Positions 31,778 to 42,452 of a stretch of 64,000 bases of DNA are shown here, piece after piece. The stretch comes from Doryteuthis pealeii (taxonomy: Eukaryota; Mollusca; Cephalopoda; Myopsida; Loliginidae), in NCBI GenBank assembly GCA_023376005.1, contig CM042157.1, positions 66,515,689 through 66,579,688 of the forward strand, in the 5' to 3' direction. The translations under genes were made by a program, and so were the position numbers. The notes under the pieces were generated by a model, which saw only the letters and a program-made list of their open reading frames with translations, was not told where the DNA came from and did no database searches. How positions within the stretch are numbered: position 1 is the stretch's first letter; the number at the start of each line of letters is the position of its first letter.

Positions 31778-32076
31778 TGTTACCAAGACATTCACCAACC
31801 ACAAAGCCGTGTTATTTTCTTAAGCTTTTATTTACTTAACTAAACATCTGTCTAACATAGCGCGCATATGCAGTGAGTTCCAGTTAAGGCAGGACATCTC
31901 TGCCTGATGTCTAAACTGAAACTGAGGACCCAACCAGGTCCCAAGTGACTTCATGTATTTCGCGGGCTTTCTGTACTATTCCATGGAAAGTCCAGCCCAT
32001 GATATGAAAAGGGCCATCCCTTTAGAAATACAGGGGACTGACAATAATCTTATGCAACCGCATAGATTATGTAACA
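31778..32076 (-). mobile_element. LTR candidate, 299 bp
   Basis: It is bounded by TGTTAC and GTAACA, giving TG/CA ends with 6-bp inverted termini. On the minus strand the start TGTTACATAATCTATGCGG resembles that of family J (TGTTACATAATTCATGG). An AATAAAAGC polyadenylation-like word lies about 60 bp before the 3' end. No 5-bp target duplication is seen, so it is not clearly a solo LTR. Assignment is inference. Confidence 0.45.
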
Positions 32077-32079
32077 ATA

Positions 32080-32555
32080 ACTCGCCTTTTACAAATAATA
32101 GAATCCTTTAATAAAAACTCTTATAGTTTTATTTCTTATGTACATTTTAATAATTGCATTTCAACAAAACTGCCACTTTTATTGTTGCACTTGAAATCTG
32201 TTGTGAGACTTTAGACCCTATGTATATATCCTCAAGAGAAGTAACAAGTGTTTATCAGATCATTTTTCATTCTTATCATAGCTCTTCAATACTGCTTATT
32301 TCAGAGTAATCTTCAATTTCGGAATAATCTTCCAATTCTATTTATTCTAAAATCAATATTGATAACAGGATTGTAAAATTATCACCTTGCAGCAATGTTT
32401 TTTTTATGAGCTGATGATCAGTTAATTACTTTTCTTTAAGATAAAATTCATTTGATTATTGTATATAATTAATGTGAAAATTATATATGAAAAATGATAT
32501 ATGATATTATTAAATGATAGGATTATTAAATGATATTATATGTGAAAATTTAGGT
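32080..32555. other. AT-rich stretch, no gene seen
   Basis: Short local direct repeats such as ATGATAT and GGATTATTAAATGATA occur near 32490-32540. No element is recognised. Confidence 0.5.
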
Positions 32556-32559
32556 TTGG

Positions 32560-33345
32560 TTGTCACCCAATTAAGTATTGAACAGGCTCATCGTTGCTTA
32601 ACTTCAGTCATCTAGTGTTTTCAGTATGACTTGACTGTAATATGGACATATGAAATTATCTTTATTAGATAAATTTGGGGTAATTTCAAGAAAGGCTATG
32701 TTTTCTTATGTGGTTGGTTGGTTTTGTTTTGTGACATATCGACCCTCTTTCAGGTCATTTAATGCAGAATCAAGTCATTTTTTTATAAACAAAGGACTCT
32801 AGTTGTTTACAGTACCTGCTGTTGCCTAAGTAGTCACCCAATTAAGTATAAACAGGGTCATCACTGCTTAATTTTGGTGATCTAGCAGGAACCGGTGCTT
32901 TCAGTATGACTTGACCATAATATGGACATATGAAATTATATTTATTAGATAGGGTCATCTGAATATGGGGTCATTTCAAGAAATGCTATGTTTTCTTATG
33001 TGGTTGGTTGTTTTGTTTTATGGTGTATAAATTCTTTCAGGTCATTTAATTCTGAATCAAGTCCTTTTTGATAAACAAAAGGGTTATTTCCTATAACTCC
33101 AACCTAAAAAAGGGGAACCACTCTGAGTGAATTTTATCTATTAATTAATCTACCCATTATTTTCCCATTAAAGAAAGAAAAAAAGAAGAGTTAGGGTTAG
33201 TTTAATGGGAAAATAATGGGTAGATTAATTAACAGATAGAATTAATTCAGAGTGGTTCCCCTTTTTTAGGTTGCTTACAGTACCTGCTGTTGCTTAAATA
33301 GTTACCTAATTAAGTATTGAACAGGCTCATTGCTATCATTTGTCT
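32560..33345 (+). repeat. Direct duplication of about 260 bp (plus partial third copy)
   Basis: CACCCAATTAAGTATTGAAC and CACCCAATTAAGTATAAACA start two collinear blocks. Both continue to TATGGACATATGAAATTAT and GCTATGTTTTCTTATGTGGT and end in a family C tail on the minus strand. A third start, CCTAATTAAGTATTGAACAG, lies at about 33306 after a fold-back element. Confidence 0.75.
33100..33273. mobile_element. Fold-back element with TTAGGG-containing loop
   Basis: Arms of about 65 bp contain CCTAAAAAAGGGGAACCACT and the inverse AGTGGTTCCCCTTTTTTAGG. The loop includes GAGTTAGGGTTAG. A sister element lies at 38565-38715. Confidence 0.85.
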
Positions 33346-33600
33346 GAATTTTTTAGATGAGGTTTGATACGTATGAATTTGATTTTTCGGACTGTTATCC
33401 TCATCTTTATTGTGTTATGTAAAATCATAATTTTTTGGCTGCTGTATCCTCCGGCCTTTCTCAGGTGTTTCCTGCGTATCCCGAGCATAGTAATGACCCA
33501 ACCTGGGAAATCATTTTGAATAGTTTGGCTGTTGATCAAACAAGGCATCAATAAACTTTTGAAGATGTTGAAGGCTCAGAATATAAACGTTGGGAGGTGG
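33345..33600 (+). repeat. Family G repeat
   Basis: TTGGCTGCTGTATCCTCCGG, AGTAATGACCCAACCTGGGA and GGCTGTTGATCAAACA match 38350-38470. Partial matches also lie at 35690-35850 and 37190-37340. The class is unknown. A 71-codon minus-strand frame across it is not conserved. Confidence 0.6.
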
Positions 33601-33909
33601 GGTGGATTGTTGCATAATCCTTTAACAATACCTCTAACTGCAGGAGTAAAAGAACTGATAGATTGTGAAAAAGAACTTTATTGAAAGTGGAATGAGCCAG
33701 TGTGAAAATTGGAAATTCTAATGTTCAAAATGTTTTCTCCTACACTGTATGGAAAGTGTCTCTACTGTTCAAAATTTGAAATTGTAGCTTGAAATAATTT
33801 TCCAATCATCGAACAAAAAAGACTATGTGCTTATCATAACTATACAAATTCTGTGAATAGATGTTTTCCCAAACAGTACAACTTACACACTAAAAACTAA
33901 ATAATTCAA

Positions 33910-34735
33910 CCTGCCCTGTCGGCTAGGGTGTTAAAATGCACCGACTACACCTCTGCAAGACTCTCCCAATGGAGCCACCTGTTGGCCGTGGGTGGTGACC
34001 CATGATACTTAAGGATAGAACCCAGGTGGTTGAGCAGTCCATGAATTGCAATACTCCACATTGGCCCTTTCTTGGGCTAGACGGGCGGTTGGAGAGGCCC
34101 ACTCCGATCAATCAGCTGGTCATGCCAAGCCCTAGCACTTATGATTGCCCCAACCCTATTGCCCTTATGGCAACCCCCATGACAGCACCTCTGCAAAGGG
34201 GTAAGACTCTCCCAAATGGAGCCACCTGTTGTCTGTAGGTGGCGACCCGTGATGCTTAAGGATGGAGTCTTGGTGGACGAGCAGTCCATGACCTGCAACA
34301 CTCCACTTAGACCCTTACTTAGGCTAGATGGGCGGTCAAAGAGGCCCACTCCGATCAATCAACTGTTCACATCAACCCCTAGCACCTTTATGATTGCCCC
34401 AACCCCATTGCCCTTATGGCAAGCCCCAACCCTTTTTATCATATGGGTGCTAGAAGGCGGTAGCTGAGGGTCTACATGTCCAGGGAATGACTTTAAACTA
34501 TCTGATGGTGAGGTTCCAGTTCTGGAGGTTTGGGGAATGTGGAGCACCCCTTCATCACCATTGCTCCCAGGTCCACTCTGACCCGGTGTGGTAGTACTTG
34601 TTAGGGTCCCATCTATGGGTTGAATAGAAAGACATGAATTTATAAACAAAATTGATTATCCATTAAGAATGAATTTATTTGAAAACTTTGTTGGCATTAA
34701 ATGACCCACTGAGGTTGATATGCCATAAAACAAAA
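33910..34735 (+). mobile_element. Family C with duplicated 5' part
   Basis: A first 5' part (33910-34183) runs from CCTGTCGGCTAGGGTG to CCCTTATGGCAACCCC. It is followed at about 34184 by a second family start region, CAGCACCTCTGCAAAGGG, which continues to the complete 3' end TTGATATGCCATAAAACAAA. The duplicated part is about 270 bp. Overlapping frames in several phases are not conserved between copies. Confidence 0.8.
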
Positions 34736-34999
34736 CAAACCAAACCAATTCTTCTCCATACTTTTTTGTTGCAAGTTGATGGGATTTCAGAGTAAGTTGA
34801 CAATCATTACTAGTTGTCCAATTCTTGTCCATACTTTTCATGTATTTTGTTATTTAACTTCATATTTTTTAAACTGTAAATCAGTAGTAAGTCTGGTTTT
34901 TAAGAGTTAGAAAATGGAATATTGCAATAACAATTTTTCCAAAGCAAGAACGTAAGACTATTTGCATTTTTTTTTGTATGCCAGAAACAAAACAGCTCT

Positions 35000-35560
35000 G
35001 TCAGCTGACTGCAACTTTGCAGTGGGTAAGACCCCCCCCCTTGTGGGGCTACCTGTTGGCTGTGGGTGGTGACCTGTGATGATTAAGGATTGAACCCTGG
35101 TAATTGAGCAGTCCATGACGTGCAACATTCCACTTTGGCCTGGACATAGGTTAGATGAGCAGTCAGAGAGGCCCCCTCTGATCAATAAGCTGATCACGTC
35201 AAGACCTAGCACCTGTATGATTGTCCCAACCCTATTGCCCTGATGATAAGCCCTAACCCTTTTTATCCTATATGTGCTAGAAGGTGGTAACTGAGGGCGT
35301 TGATATCCTGGGTATGATGTTAAACAATTCTTGAGCTCTAGGGAATGTGGAGTACCCCTTTATCGCCATTACTCCCAGGTCAACTCTGACCCAGAGTGGT
35401 AGTAGTAGCTGTTAGGGTTCCATCTATGGATTAAATACAAAAAAAAGGTGTTTAAAAAAATTGAGTTTAAAAAAAAATTTAAATAAACAAAATCTCTTCT
35501 GTATAAAATAACCCAACAGGGTTTGACATGCCGTAAAATGCAACAAACCAAGCAGAAACA
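35000..35560 (+). mobile_element. Family C copy
   Basis: It is collinear from CTGACTGCAACTTTGCAGTG to TTTGACATGCCGTAAAATGC. Short internal deletions are present (around 35320-35345), with TAGTAG added in the GGTAGTACC region. Confidence 0.8.
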
Positions 35561-35689
35561 AAAGTTTCTTTGATTAACTCATTGCTCAACTTTTCCCATC
35601 TGAAGTTTAGATAATGTTTAAAAATAGTTGTTACTGATGAATATTGAATGACTTGTAAGAGTTGGAAAATGTTATCTGCTTGAAATTTT

Positions 35690-35850
35690 GAGATGAGGCT
35701 TGATAATTTATATTATTTAGATATTTAAAAAAATTTTTTTTACTGTTATCCTCATCTTGATTGTTATATACATAAACATTTCAGCTGATGTGCCCTCCAG
35801 TCTTCTTTAGTTGTTTCTTGTCAAATTTGGAAACCTTCTGGTCGAATTCA
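35690..35850 (+). repeat. Family G partial copy
   Basis: GAGATGAGGCTTGATAATTT and ACTGTTATCCTCATCTTGAT match the family G start, followed by GATGTGCCCTCCAGTCTTCT. It is diverged. Confidence 0.5.
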
Positions 35851-36429
35851 GGAGCCTTTATTTCGTAATTAACCATGACCAGCTACAAATATTAAGCTAT
35901 GTTAAGTAATTCTATGTAATTTTTTTTGCCTGTAGTCAGGATTGAACTTGCAACCTCCAGATGATTGTCACTTAGAACTGTATTAACTCAACCCTTATAT
36001 CTGTGTCCAACTGGACTCCGGTTCAATTTTGACTACAGGCAAAAATAACATAGTGTACTTAACATAGTTAACACTTGTACCTGGTCATTGTTAACAAAAT
36101 GAGAACTATCTACTCCAATGAATAAAGGTTTCTGTTCAAAGGTCTGTGAAGTCTCTCAATTATAACACAAAGACTCCTAAGTTGGACAAGACACATCTGT
36201 AAAATACAATAAAAATGAGGACAGTAGTCCAAAAATATGAAAATATTTCATATTATTGATCAAAGCCTGAAGAAGATACCAGAAAATCTGAAACACTTGT
36301 TGCACATGTAAGATAAAAAGAATAAGTTTTTTTTTTTTTTTTTTTTTTTTTTGAAAACATAATACATTTTGTGGACCTTCTTTTTTTTAAATAAAATATT
36401 GAATTTTCTCCCGTTGGAACCAGGACAAC

Positions 36430-36430
<1 letters not shown>
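35850..36430. other. No gene recognised
   Basis: GCAACCTCCAGATGATTG and the inverse-like run ATATCTGTGTCCAACTGGAC suggest tRNA-like SINE debris near 35930-36030, but I cannot assign it. A T run lies at 36328-36351. Confidence 0.4.

Positions 36431-36431
<1 letters not shown>

Positions 36432-36514
<83 letters not shown>
36432..36514. repeat. (AT)n microsatellite, about 80 bp
   Basis: This is the longest uninterrupted TA run in the window. Confidence 0.97.
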
Positions 36515-36516
<2 letters not shown>

Positions 36517-36589
36517 TTTTTTTTTTTTTAATCTAATAATATATATATCACTAGTTTTATAGTAGTAAAACTTGAAATGATGTACAAAT

Positions 36590-36960
36590 TATATTGGTGA
36601 TTGCATATAAAATTGTCTACAAGTATACCTGGATGTATATCACATTGGCTCACTAAGAAAATTCGTTTGGCAATGACTTTGAATGCACTTGAAGAATGCT
36701 TGCTGGATCAGCTTGGTATTGGAAGCATACCAAGCACATGGAACTTACTTGCCATTTTAGCTTGCTGCTGCCTGCTGCCATGGCAACCACATTATAAACA
36801 GTGGGCGTATTGAGGCATGAATGTGTAGATACTATTTAATTGGCATTCTTAACAACAAGAACTGAATTGCTGAACTGTGATTGGTTAATATTCCTCCTTG
36901 GTAAACCATAGTCTCCACCCACTGTCTGCAACCACAGCTGGTTGTGCTGCCTAAGATTCT
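36590..36960. other. Low-copy segment, less AT-rich
   Basis: I find no second copy here. It contains GCTGCCATGGCAACCAC, which resembles an RFX-type X-box half-palindrome, and GATTGGTTAAT, a CCAAT-like word in reverse. A 70-codon plus-strand frame has no recognised domain. It may be unique genomic DNA. Confidence 0.35.
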
Positions 36961-37189
36961 TATCTTGGTTTTTTTGGATAGAGTGCTTGCTGCCTTATTC
37001 ACACCTGGGCCATACTTATTTCATGTTTTTTTTTTTTTTTTTTTTCCTGTGTATTTGTTTTTCAATATACACTAATTATATTTCACGTAAAAGTCGGTAA
37101 AGGGATTAAAAATAAAGTCTCTGCTAGTCATCCTTAATACTTATCTTACCATTTTTTAAAAAAAGAATTTTTTTAAAACTCAAACAATT

Positions 37190-37345
37190 ATTTGTCTGTA
37201 TTTTTGAGATGAGGCTTGATGTGATTTCTAAATGACCGCGATTCTTCTAGTGACACATGTTGTAATGATAGACGTGCAGAAAAAAATTGACTTCATTATT
37301 TGAATGAGATCTTCAAAAGTTCTTTGATGCCTGCCTGTTTGAGAT
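37190..37345 (+). repeat. Family G partial copy
   Basis: TTTGTCTGTATTTTTGAGAT and GACACATGTTG, then GAATGAGATCTTCAAAAGTT, match 38250-38290 and 38871-38955 in the same orientation. Confidence 0.6.
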
Positions 37346-37467
37346 TCAGTTAATTGAGGCAGCAAGAAACTAGAAAAAATTTAGTTAATATTCAGATAAA
37401 AGAAACTAGATAAAATCCTTGGAAATAACTATATTTCTTATTATAATGTGTGTATATAAATGTACAT

Positions 37468-37690
37468 AATGTTACGCATTCTTTTATACTTATACAAGAG
37501 GAACAACCATGATGTGTAACATGTCAAACACCAGGCACTGTCAGACACTTCCTCATAGAATGTGAAGCTTATGCTCCTACCAGAAAAGATTTTTCAATGC
37601 CACTAATATGAAAGAATTGTTTGAAAATGTTAACATAGATATCACATTGTCCTTGCGAGAAATAAAGATATATCCAAAATTATGAATCGG
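37468..37690 (+). pseudogene. LINE ORF2 fragment, Cys/His region
   Basis: With one or two frameshifts the plus strand gives THSFL, then a C..C run around NHDVCNMSNT, then RHFLIECEAYAP and FFNATNMKELFENVNIDIT. This matches the pattern in the 26.3-26.6 kb fragment (HILIEC). It is decayed. Confidence 0.7.
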
Positions 37691-37798
37691 CAACTGTAAG
37701 GTAAAATAGATTACTGTAATCTCGCACCAATGACAATTTGTTTTTAAGGAAAAAAAAAAATTCTTTTTACCACAAATAATGCCTTACAAAACATACAT

Positions 37799-37914
37799 AC
37801 AAGGTGTGTCAAAAGTATTGAGATTTTTTGTACTATTTGACACACCTTGTATTCTGAAAAAATGATAATGTTCCATTCGTTTTTTTTTTTTGTTTTTTTT
37901 CTTCAGAATACAAG

Positions 37915-37953
<39 letters not shown>

Positions 37954-38065
37954 CCAGGTTTAAAGCTGTATTTACCAAGATATGAAGAATGAATGGAACG
38001 TTATTATTTTTCAGAATACAAGGTGTCAAAAAGTACAAAAAATCTCAATACTTTTTTGACACACT
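37799..38065. mobile_element. Family E MITE
   Basis: The ends ACAAGGTGTGTCAAAAGTAT and ATACTTTTTTGACACACTGT are inverted. Each end also forms its own palindrome with CTATTTGACACACCTTGT and CAAGGTGTCAAAAAGTAC. An A run of about 30 bp lies inside. Flanks are CATA and TATG microsatellites. Confidence 0.75.
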
Positions 38066-38082
38066 GTGTGTGTATGTATGTA

Positions 38083-38115
<33 letters not shown>

Positions 38116-38249
38116 AGTGATCTATAATGATCTATAATGCCTAAGGTAGAGATTTACTTGATTAAGGCAGCCAGAAAATAGATAAAATCATTGGAAATAA
38201 AAAATCGTTTGAGCAATGTCATAAGATGAAGATAACTTACAATTTTTAT

Positions 38250-38470
38250 TATTTGTCTGTATTTTTGAGATGAAGCTTGATGTGAATAATTTTAATTTAA
38301 AAATTTTTTTTTTTACCATAGTCCTCCTCTTTATTGTGGTATATATAGACACAATGTTTTGGCTGCTGTATCCTCCAGCCTTTCCTGTGTATCTGTTCAT
38401 AGTAATGACCCAACCTGAGAATCATTTTTAAAGGTTTGACTGTTGATCAAACAGGCATTGAAGAAATTTT
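38250..38470 (+). repeat. Family G copy
   Basis: TTTTGGCTGCTGTATCCTCC and CATAGTAATGACCCAACCTG match 33345-33600. The outer arm of the inverted repeat at 38468 follows directly. Confidence 0.65.
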
Positions 38471-38948
38471 GAAGATCTCATTCAAATAATGACATTGTTT
38501 TTGCACGGCTATCATCCCAACATGTCATGTGAAGAATCACTATCATTTAGAAGAAAAAAAATGGTCCAACATAAACAAAGGGGAACCACTCTTGACTGAT
38601 AAATTATTTATTTTCCCATTAAACTAACCTTTAACCCTAACCCTAACTTCTCTTTTCCTAATAGATCAATAAATAATTTATCAGTCAAGAGTGGTTCCCC
38701 TTTGTTTATGTTGGACTTATAGGAAATAACCAAAAAAAGTTTATTGGTATTTCCTGTACAACTCAAGGAATAAAATCCAATGACGTCAGTCTTTTTTGAT
38801 ATTCTTATTTTTAAAGTAATTTACTTTAAGAAATAATTTAATTTTGCCTTTTCATCGATTGTTATTTTTTCTAAATGATCGTGATTCTTCTCATGACACA
38901 TGTTGGAATGTGCAAAAACAATGTCTTTATTTGAATGAGATCTTCAAA
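38468..38948. repeat. Large inverted repeat enclosing a fold-back
   Basis: The left arm 38468-38553 (GAAGATCTCATTCAAATAAT onward) and right arm 38871-38948 (ending ATTTGAATGAGATCTTC) are inverse copies of about 78 bp. The spacer carries the fold-back element 38565-38715. Confidence 0.85.
38565..38715. mobile_element. Fold-back element with AACCCTAACCCTAAC loop
   Basis: Arms of about 48 bp, TCCAACATAAACAAAGGGGA and onward, are nearly perfect inverses. The loop includes AACCCTAACCCTAACTT, the telomere-like motif on the other strand. It is a sister to 33100-33273 (shared AAAGGGGAACCACTC). Confidence 0.9.
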
Positions 38949-39039
38949 AGTTGCAGTGCCCTGCATGTCTTGTTCACCTCACACGGATGGTTTGTATTAT
39001 ATGGAGCAGGTGGTTGTACAGCTGTTTTCTCGTGGGGTA

Positions 39040-39502
39040 TTATTTCCATGCCTTGTTTAAGATTGCAGGCAGCATTCTTGTGCAGCTCCCATCTAGCTTA
39101 TTCTCCAGGCACTTTGTTAGGGTCCAAGTAGTGCAGCCGTACAGTAGCACTGATACAACTACGGCTTGTAAGAATTTTTGTTTTAACTCGTCAGTGAGAT
39201 TGGATTTCCATATGGCTGACAATCTGTTTAAAGCACACCATGCCTTTCCTATGCATGCATAAACGTTGCTTTCTGTTGATGAGATATTACTACCTCGGTA
39301 CGTGAATTGTTTACCATAGAGTGTGGAGATGTCTCCTTCATTTTTAAAACACATGAACTCAGTTTTTTCAGAGTTCTCATATAGGCCGATGTTTTTCTAG
39401 GCTGTGTAGCAAGGATTTGGCTTGTGCAGATGTATTTGCAAGAAGTGCCAGATCATCTGCATAGTCTGCATCCGTGCGGGATATTGCCAGCTTCTTGCCC
39501 CC

Positions 39503-39510
<8 letters not shown>
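39040..39510 (-). pseudogene. LINE reverse transcriptase remnant with YADD motif
   Basis: Minus-strand frames give DADYADDLALLANTSAQAKS at 39430-39480, containing the catalytic YADD. They continue with FTYRGSNISSTESNV, IGKAWCALNRLS and VVVSVLLYGCTTWTL. The order matches the 7.74-8.44 kb copy. A long T run (39489-39510 on the plus strand) and a frameshift separate the two frames. The 5' part of ORF2, including the endonuclease, is absent. Confidence 0.85.
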
Positions 39511-39514
<4 letters not shown>

Positions 39515-39536
<22 letters not shown>

Positions 39537-39870
39537 AAAAAAAAAATTTTTTTTTTAGTGTGAGGCCTTTTTCTTATATGGGATCTAATGATGTTCAAAG
39601 TACTGAAACATATGATGGTGGCTTATCTGGAACAAATCGTTGCAATTGGGGGGAAAAATGGTGAGCAGAAAGTGATGCAAATGGTATACAACAAGATTTG
39701 ATAAACTGAATCTATATCCTTATCTGATCTATTTCTCATACAATCTTGACTGTGTGCCCAAAAGAACTAGAAATATGAATTGTCTGAACAGGTGACACTG
39801 CCCCAGTCTTACCCAGTTCACTGACAATGTTCTCTGGTATGTGTTGAGGCAAAGTAACTGATACAATGGC
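39515..39870. other. No gene recognised
   Basis: Poly-T and poly-A runs are followed by GC-moderate sequence. A plus-strand frame with FSYMGSNDVQSTETYDGG superficially resembles the LINE FTYRGSN segment, but on the opposite strand. I do not assign it. Confidence 0.35.
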
Positions 39871-39874
39871 AGCA

Positions 39875-40104
39875 ATGATATCACTCTTTTAAGTTGATGA
39901 CTATGAAACTCAATGGTACATAGTCATCATGTGTTGACTTTGTGAACCAAAATGAAGGGAGTGGTCCACATTGACTGCAAGCATGTTTGTGGCTGATAAA
40001 GCCAATGTGGGATAGGCAGACGCAGTCGCAATAGCTGAAGGTCTGGTCAGAGTTTGATGGCATTATGTTGTGGTTTTTCCTCTTGTGGCTTTTGTCCTTG
40101 AGGG
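39875..40104 (-). pseudogene. LINE ORF2 C-terminal finger fragment
   Basis: The minus strand reads KDKSHKRKNHN, then FSYCDCVCLSHIGFISHKHA and CSQCG, then STHDDYVPLSFIVINLKE. The Cys/His pattern matches the C-terminal finger of the other LINEs here but the sequence is a different family. A family C element has inserted just upstream of the finger. Confidence 0.7.
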
Positions 40105-40117
40105 TGGCTCTGCAGGT

Positions 40118-40497
40118 TTAGTTTGGTTTGTTTTACAGCATATCAACCTCGGGTCATTTAATGTTTTGAAATAAATTCATTCTTAATGCACACTCAATTT
40201 TTTTTATAAACTCATGTTTTTCTATTTAACCCATTGATGGGACCCTAACAGGCACTACCTTTCTGGGTCAGAGTGGACCTGGGAGCAATGGTGATGAAGG
40301 GGTGTTCCACATTCCCCAGACCTTCAGAACTAGAACCTCACCATCAGATAGTTTAATGTCACTCCCAGGATATGAAGACTCTCAGGCACCGCCTTCTAGC
40401 ACATATATGATAAAAAGGGCTGTGGCTTGCTGTAATGGCAATAGGGTTTAGGCAATCCTATAGGTGTTAGGGCTTGACGTGACCAGCCAAATGAACG
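40118..40497 (-). mobile_element. Family C, 5'-truncated, with target duplication
   Basis: On the minus strand it starts within the family at GGCTGGTCACGTCAAGCCC and ends in the usual tail, ATGACCCGAGGTTGATATGC. The flanks GAGGGTGGCTCTGCAGGT (40100-40117) and GAGGGTTGGCTCTGCAGGT (about 40498-40516) are direct repeats of 18-19 bp. This supports insertion by target-primed reverse transcription into a LINE remnant. Confidence 0.85.
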
Positions 40498-40917
40498 GAG
40501 GGTTGGCTCTGCAGGTGTTTCCAAAGGAGGAGATAACATAGTTAGTGGTGTGGTGCTAGGTGTCACAGTTTTCAGTTATGGTGGATTATTCATAGTAGCA
40601 TTTGGTGTTACCAGTTTATATTGTAATATCCCACACGAATTAGGAAAATAAACTAATTTAGGATTGAAAAGTATCCAAAAATATTACACCTGAAATTCAA
40701 CAAAAGATTTGACAGTGATGACAGAATTAATTCTAAACAAAAATCATTTCCAACAAACTATTCTCAAACACTAAGAACTGCTATGGGAAACAAAATAGCA
40801 CCAACATACGCCATTCTAACCATTCTTAGAGGGACATCATTATGAGAACATATGACAAAAATACAGTAACATTATAAAAATAAATTTGATCAAATCATAG
40901 AAAAGATAGTAAGCATG

Positions 40918-41032
40918 GGTAAATAGGATAGACTGGGCTCTTTAACCCTGGTATGGCAACCGGCCTGGAAGAAGGAAAACACTGAATTAAAAACCTTTTG
41001 CTTGTGTGAAGGGGTTGGGTAAATACATACAG
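40918..41032 (+). mobile_element. SINE2 3' half
   Basis: GGATAGACTGGGCTCTTTAA, GGTATGGCAACCGGCCTGGA and AGAAGGAAAACACTGAATTA end in TGTGAAGGGGTTGGGTAAA. It continues into the segment shared with 9.68-9.81 kb. Confidence 0.65.
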
Positions 41033-41214
41033 GAAGTCAGATATCTAAGAAATTTGTTTATTCAATTATATGCATAGTTTTAGTTTTACTTTTTTTTTCA
41101 ATTTTGTATAATGTAAGCAACTATTAGAAATAACTTTATTGAATTATTTTGACCATTCACCAACTAAGCAAATGATCTTGATTTAAAAAAAAAAATTAAA
41201 AAAATAAAAAAACA

Positions 41215-41280
41215 CTACCCTGTCAGCTGCGGCTGTGGAATAAGCTTACTGCACCTCTGCAATGGAGCCACCTGTTATGC
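41215..41280 (+). mobile_element. Family C 5' fragment
   Basis: CCCTGTCAGCTGCGGCTGTG and TGCACCTCTGCAATGGAGCC are the family start, followed by a sharp break. A second small fragment lies at 41657-41735 (CAATCGGCTGGTAACATCAA). Confidence 0.55.
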
Positions 41281-41826
41281 TGTAGCATAATTATTGGTGT
41301 AGCAATTTTTATTTTAATTATATTTTCAATATGTTGCTGTTTTATAATAAATTCTACCTAATAATAATGCCCTACAAGAAATTTTGAAAAAAAAACAATA
41401 TTTTTGTTCATTGAATATTTACTGTCTTGTTAACTATAACTTCAGTCTCAATACTTTCTGAACACACTTTGTATTTTAAACACTCATCAAATATTGATCT
41501 GGAATTTTTTCTCTGTCAGAACTTTCTTTTATTCGATTATTGTACTAAACATTTAGAATGATTTTATTTTTATAATGGATTCATAGAATTGTCCTTTATA
41601 TATGATCATGTATACTGAAAGTATGTATTTACCCAAACCGTTTTCCACCCCTCCGATCAATCGGCTGGTAACATCAAGCCCTATCACCTATAGGATAGTG
41701 CCATTATAGCAAGCCACTGCCCTTTTTATCATATATGTGTTGCTGTTTTGTAATAAATTCTACCTAATAATAATGCCCTACGAGAAATAGTAATGGTCTG
41801 GTAACTTTGATTTAGAATGATTTTTA

Positions 41827-42452
41827 TCTATTAATAATGGAGATTCGTTTCCGGTTTTTGTATGTAACAAAAATTACATCACTGCTTACATCACATTATC
41901 CAAAGTCGATGGGGTGGCCTAAAGTCAGTATCAGCCAGTCAGTCTATCCCCTTTTCAATAGTGCTAGACCAAGGAGTGTTTTAGCATCTGAGGTGGAGCG
42001 CCACACCTACCATCAGCTCCTTACTTTACCGCACAGCTCCCTGTGCTACTCATACGCTGAGTTGGCAAGGACCGGTATCGAACTAGGAACCTTGTGGTTT
42101 CTAGCCGAACGCTCTACCGACTGAGCTAACCCGGCCCCTCATCATAACATGGAATAAATACACTCAAAATTTGAACATGCAGCATTAGACAGTCCTCATT
42201 GTTTTTTTTTTAAAACAAGTTTTAATAGATACATGACTGGTATTATATATCTATATATAGTTTGTTTTATTTTAATATATATTTGAAGTTTACATTTCAA
42301 ATTGTCTTATTTTTTAATCCTTTAATGAAATTGATGATTTTATTTACTTAGGGTACAAACGCTAACATTGAATTTTTAACTCCCACCCCTCTGGCAATAT
42401 GTTTCAAATTTTTATTTTTACATCGCCCGGAGGGTGTCTTTTATTTTGCTAG
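41827..42452 (+). mobile_element. Helitron-B with nested SINE1
   Basis: It starts TCTATTAATAATGGAGATTC after an A. It ends with the hairpin CGCCCGGAGGGTG, a T-rich spacer and GCTAG before TTTTTATAATGG. Removing the SINE1 leaves about 390 bp, collinear with 21182-21577. The neighbouring duplicate lacks the element at the same point. Confidence 0.92.
41905..42138 (-). mobile_element. SINE1 nested in Helitron-B
   Basis: On the minus strand it runs from the head GGGGCCGGGTTAGCTCAGTC to the end CCCCATCGAC. The Helitron sequence CATTATCCAAA stops at its left edge and resumes at TCATAACATGGAAT on the right, so the SINE arrived after the Helitron. The 95-codon frame here is an artefact. Confidence 0.9.

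Noticed and set aside
34077..34649. Frames of 93 and 96 codons in family C as an encoded protein
   Set aside because: Other family C copies break these frames and keep different ones, so similarity is at nucleotide level only.
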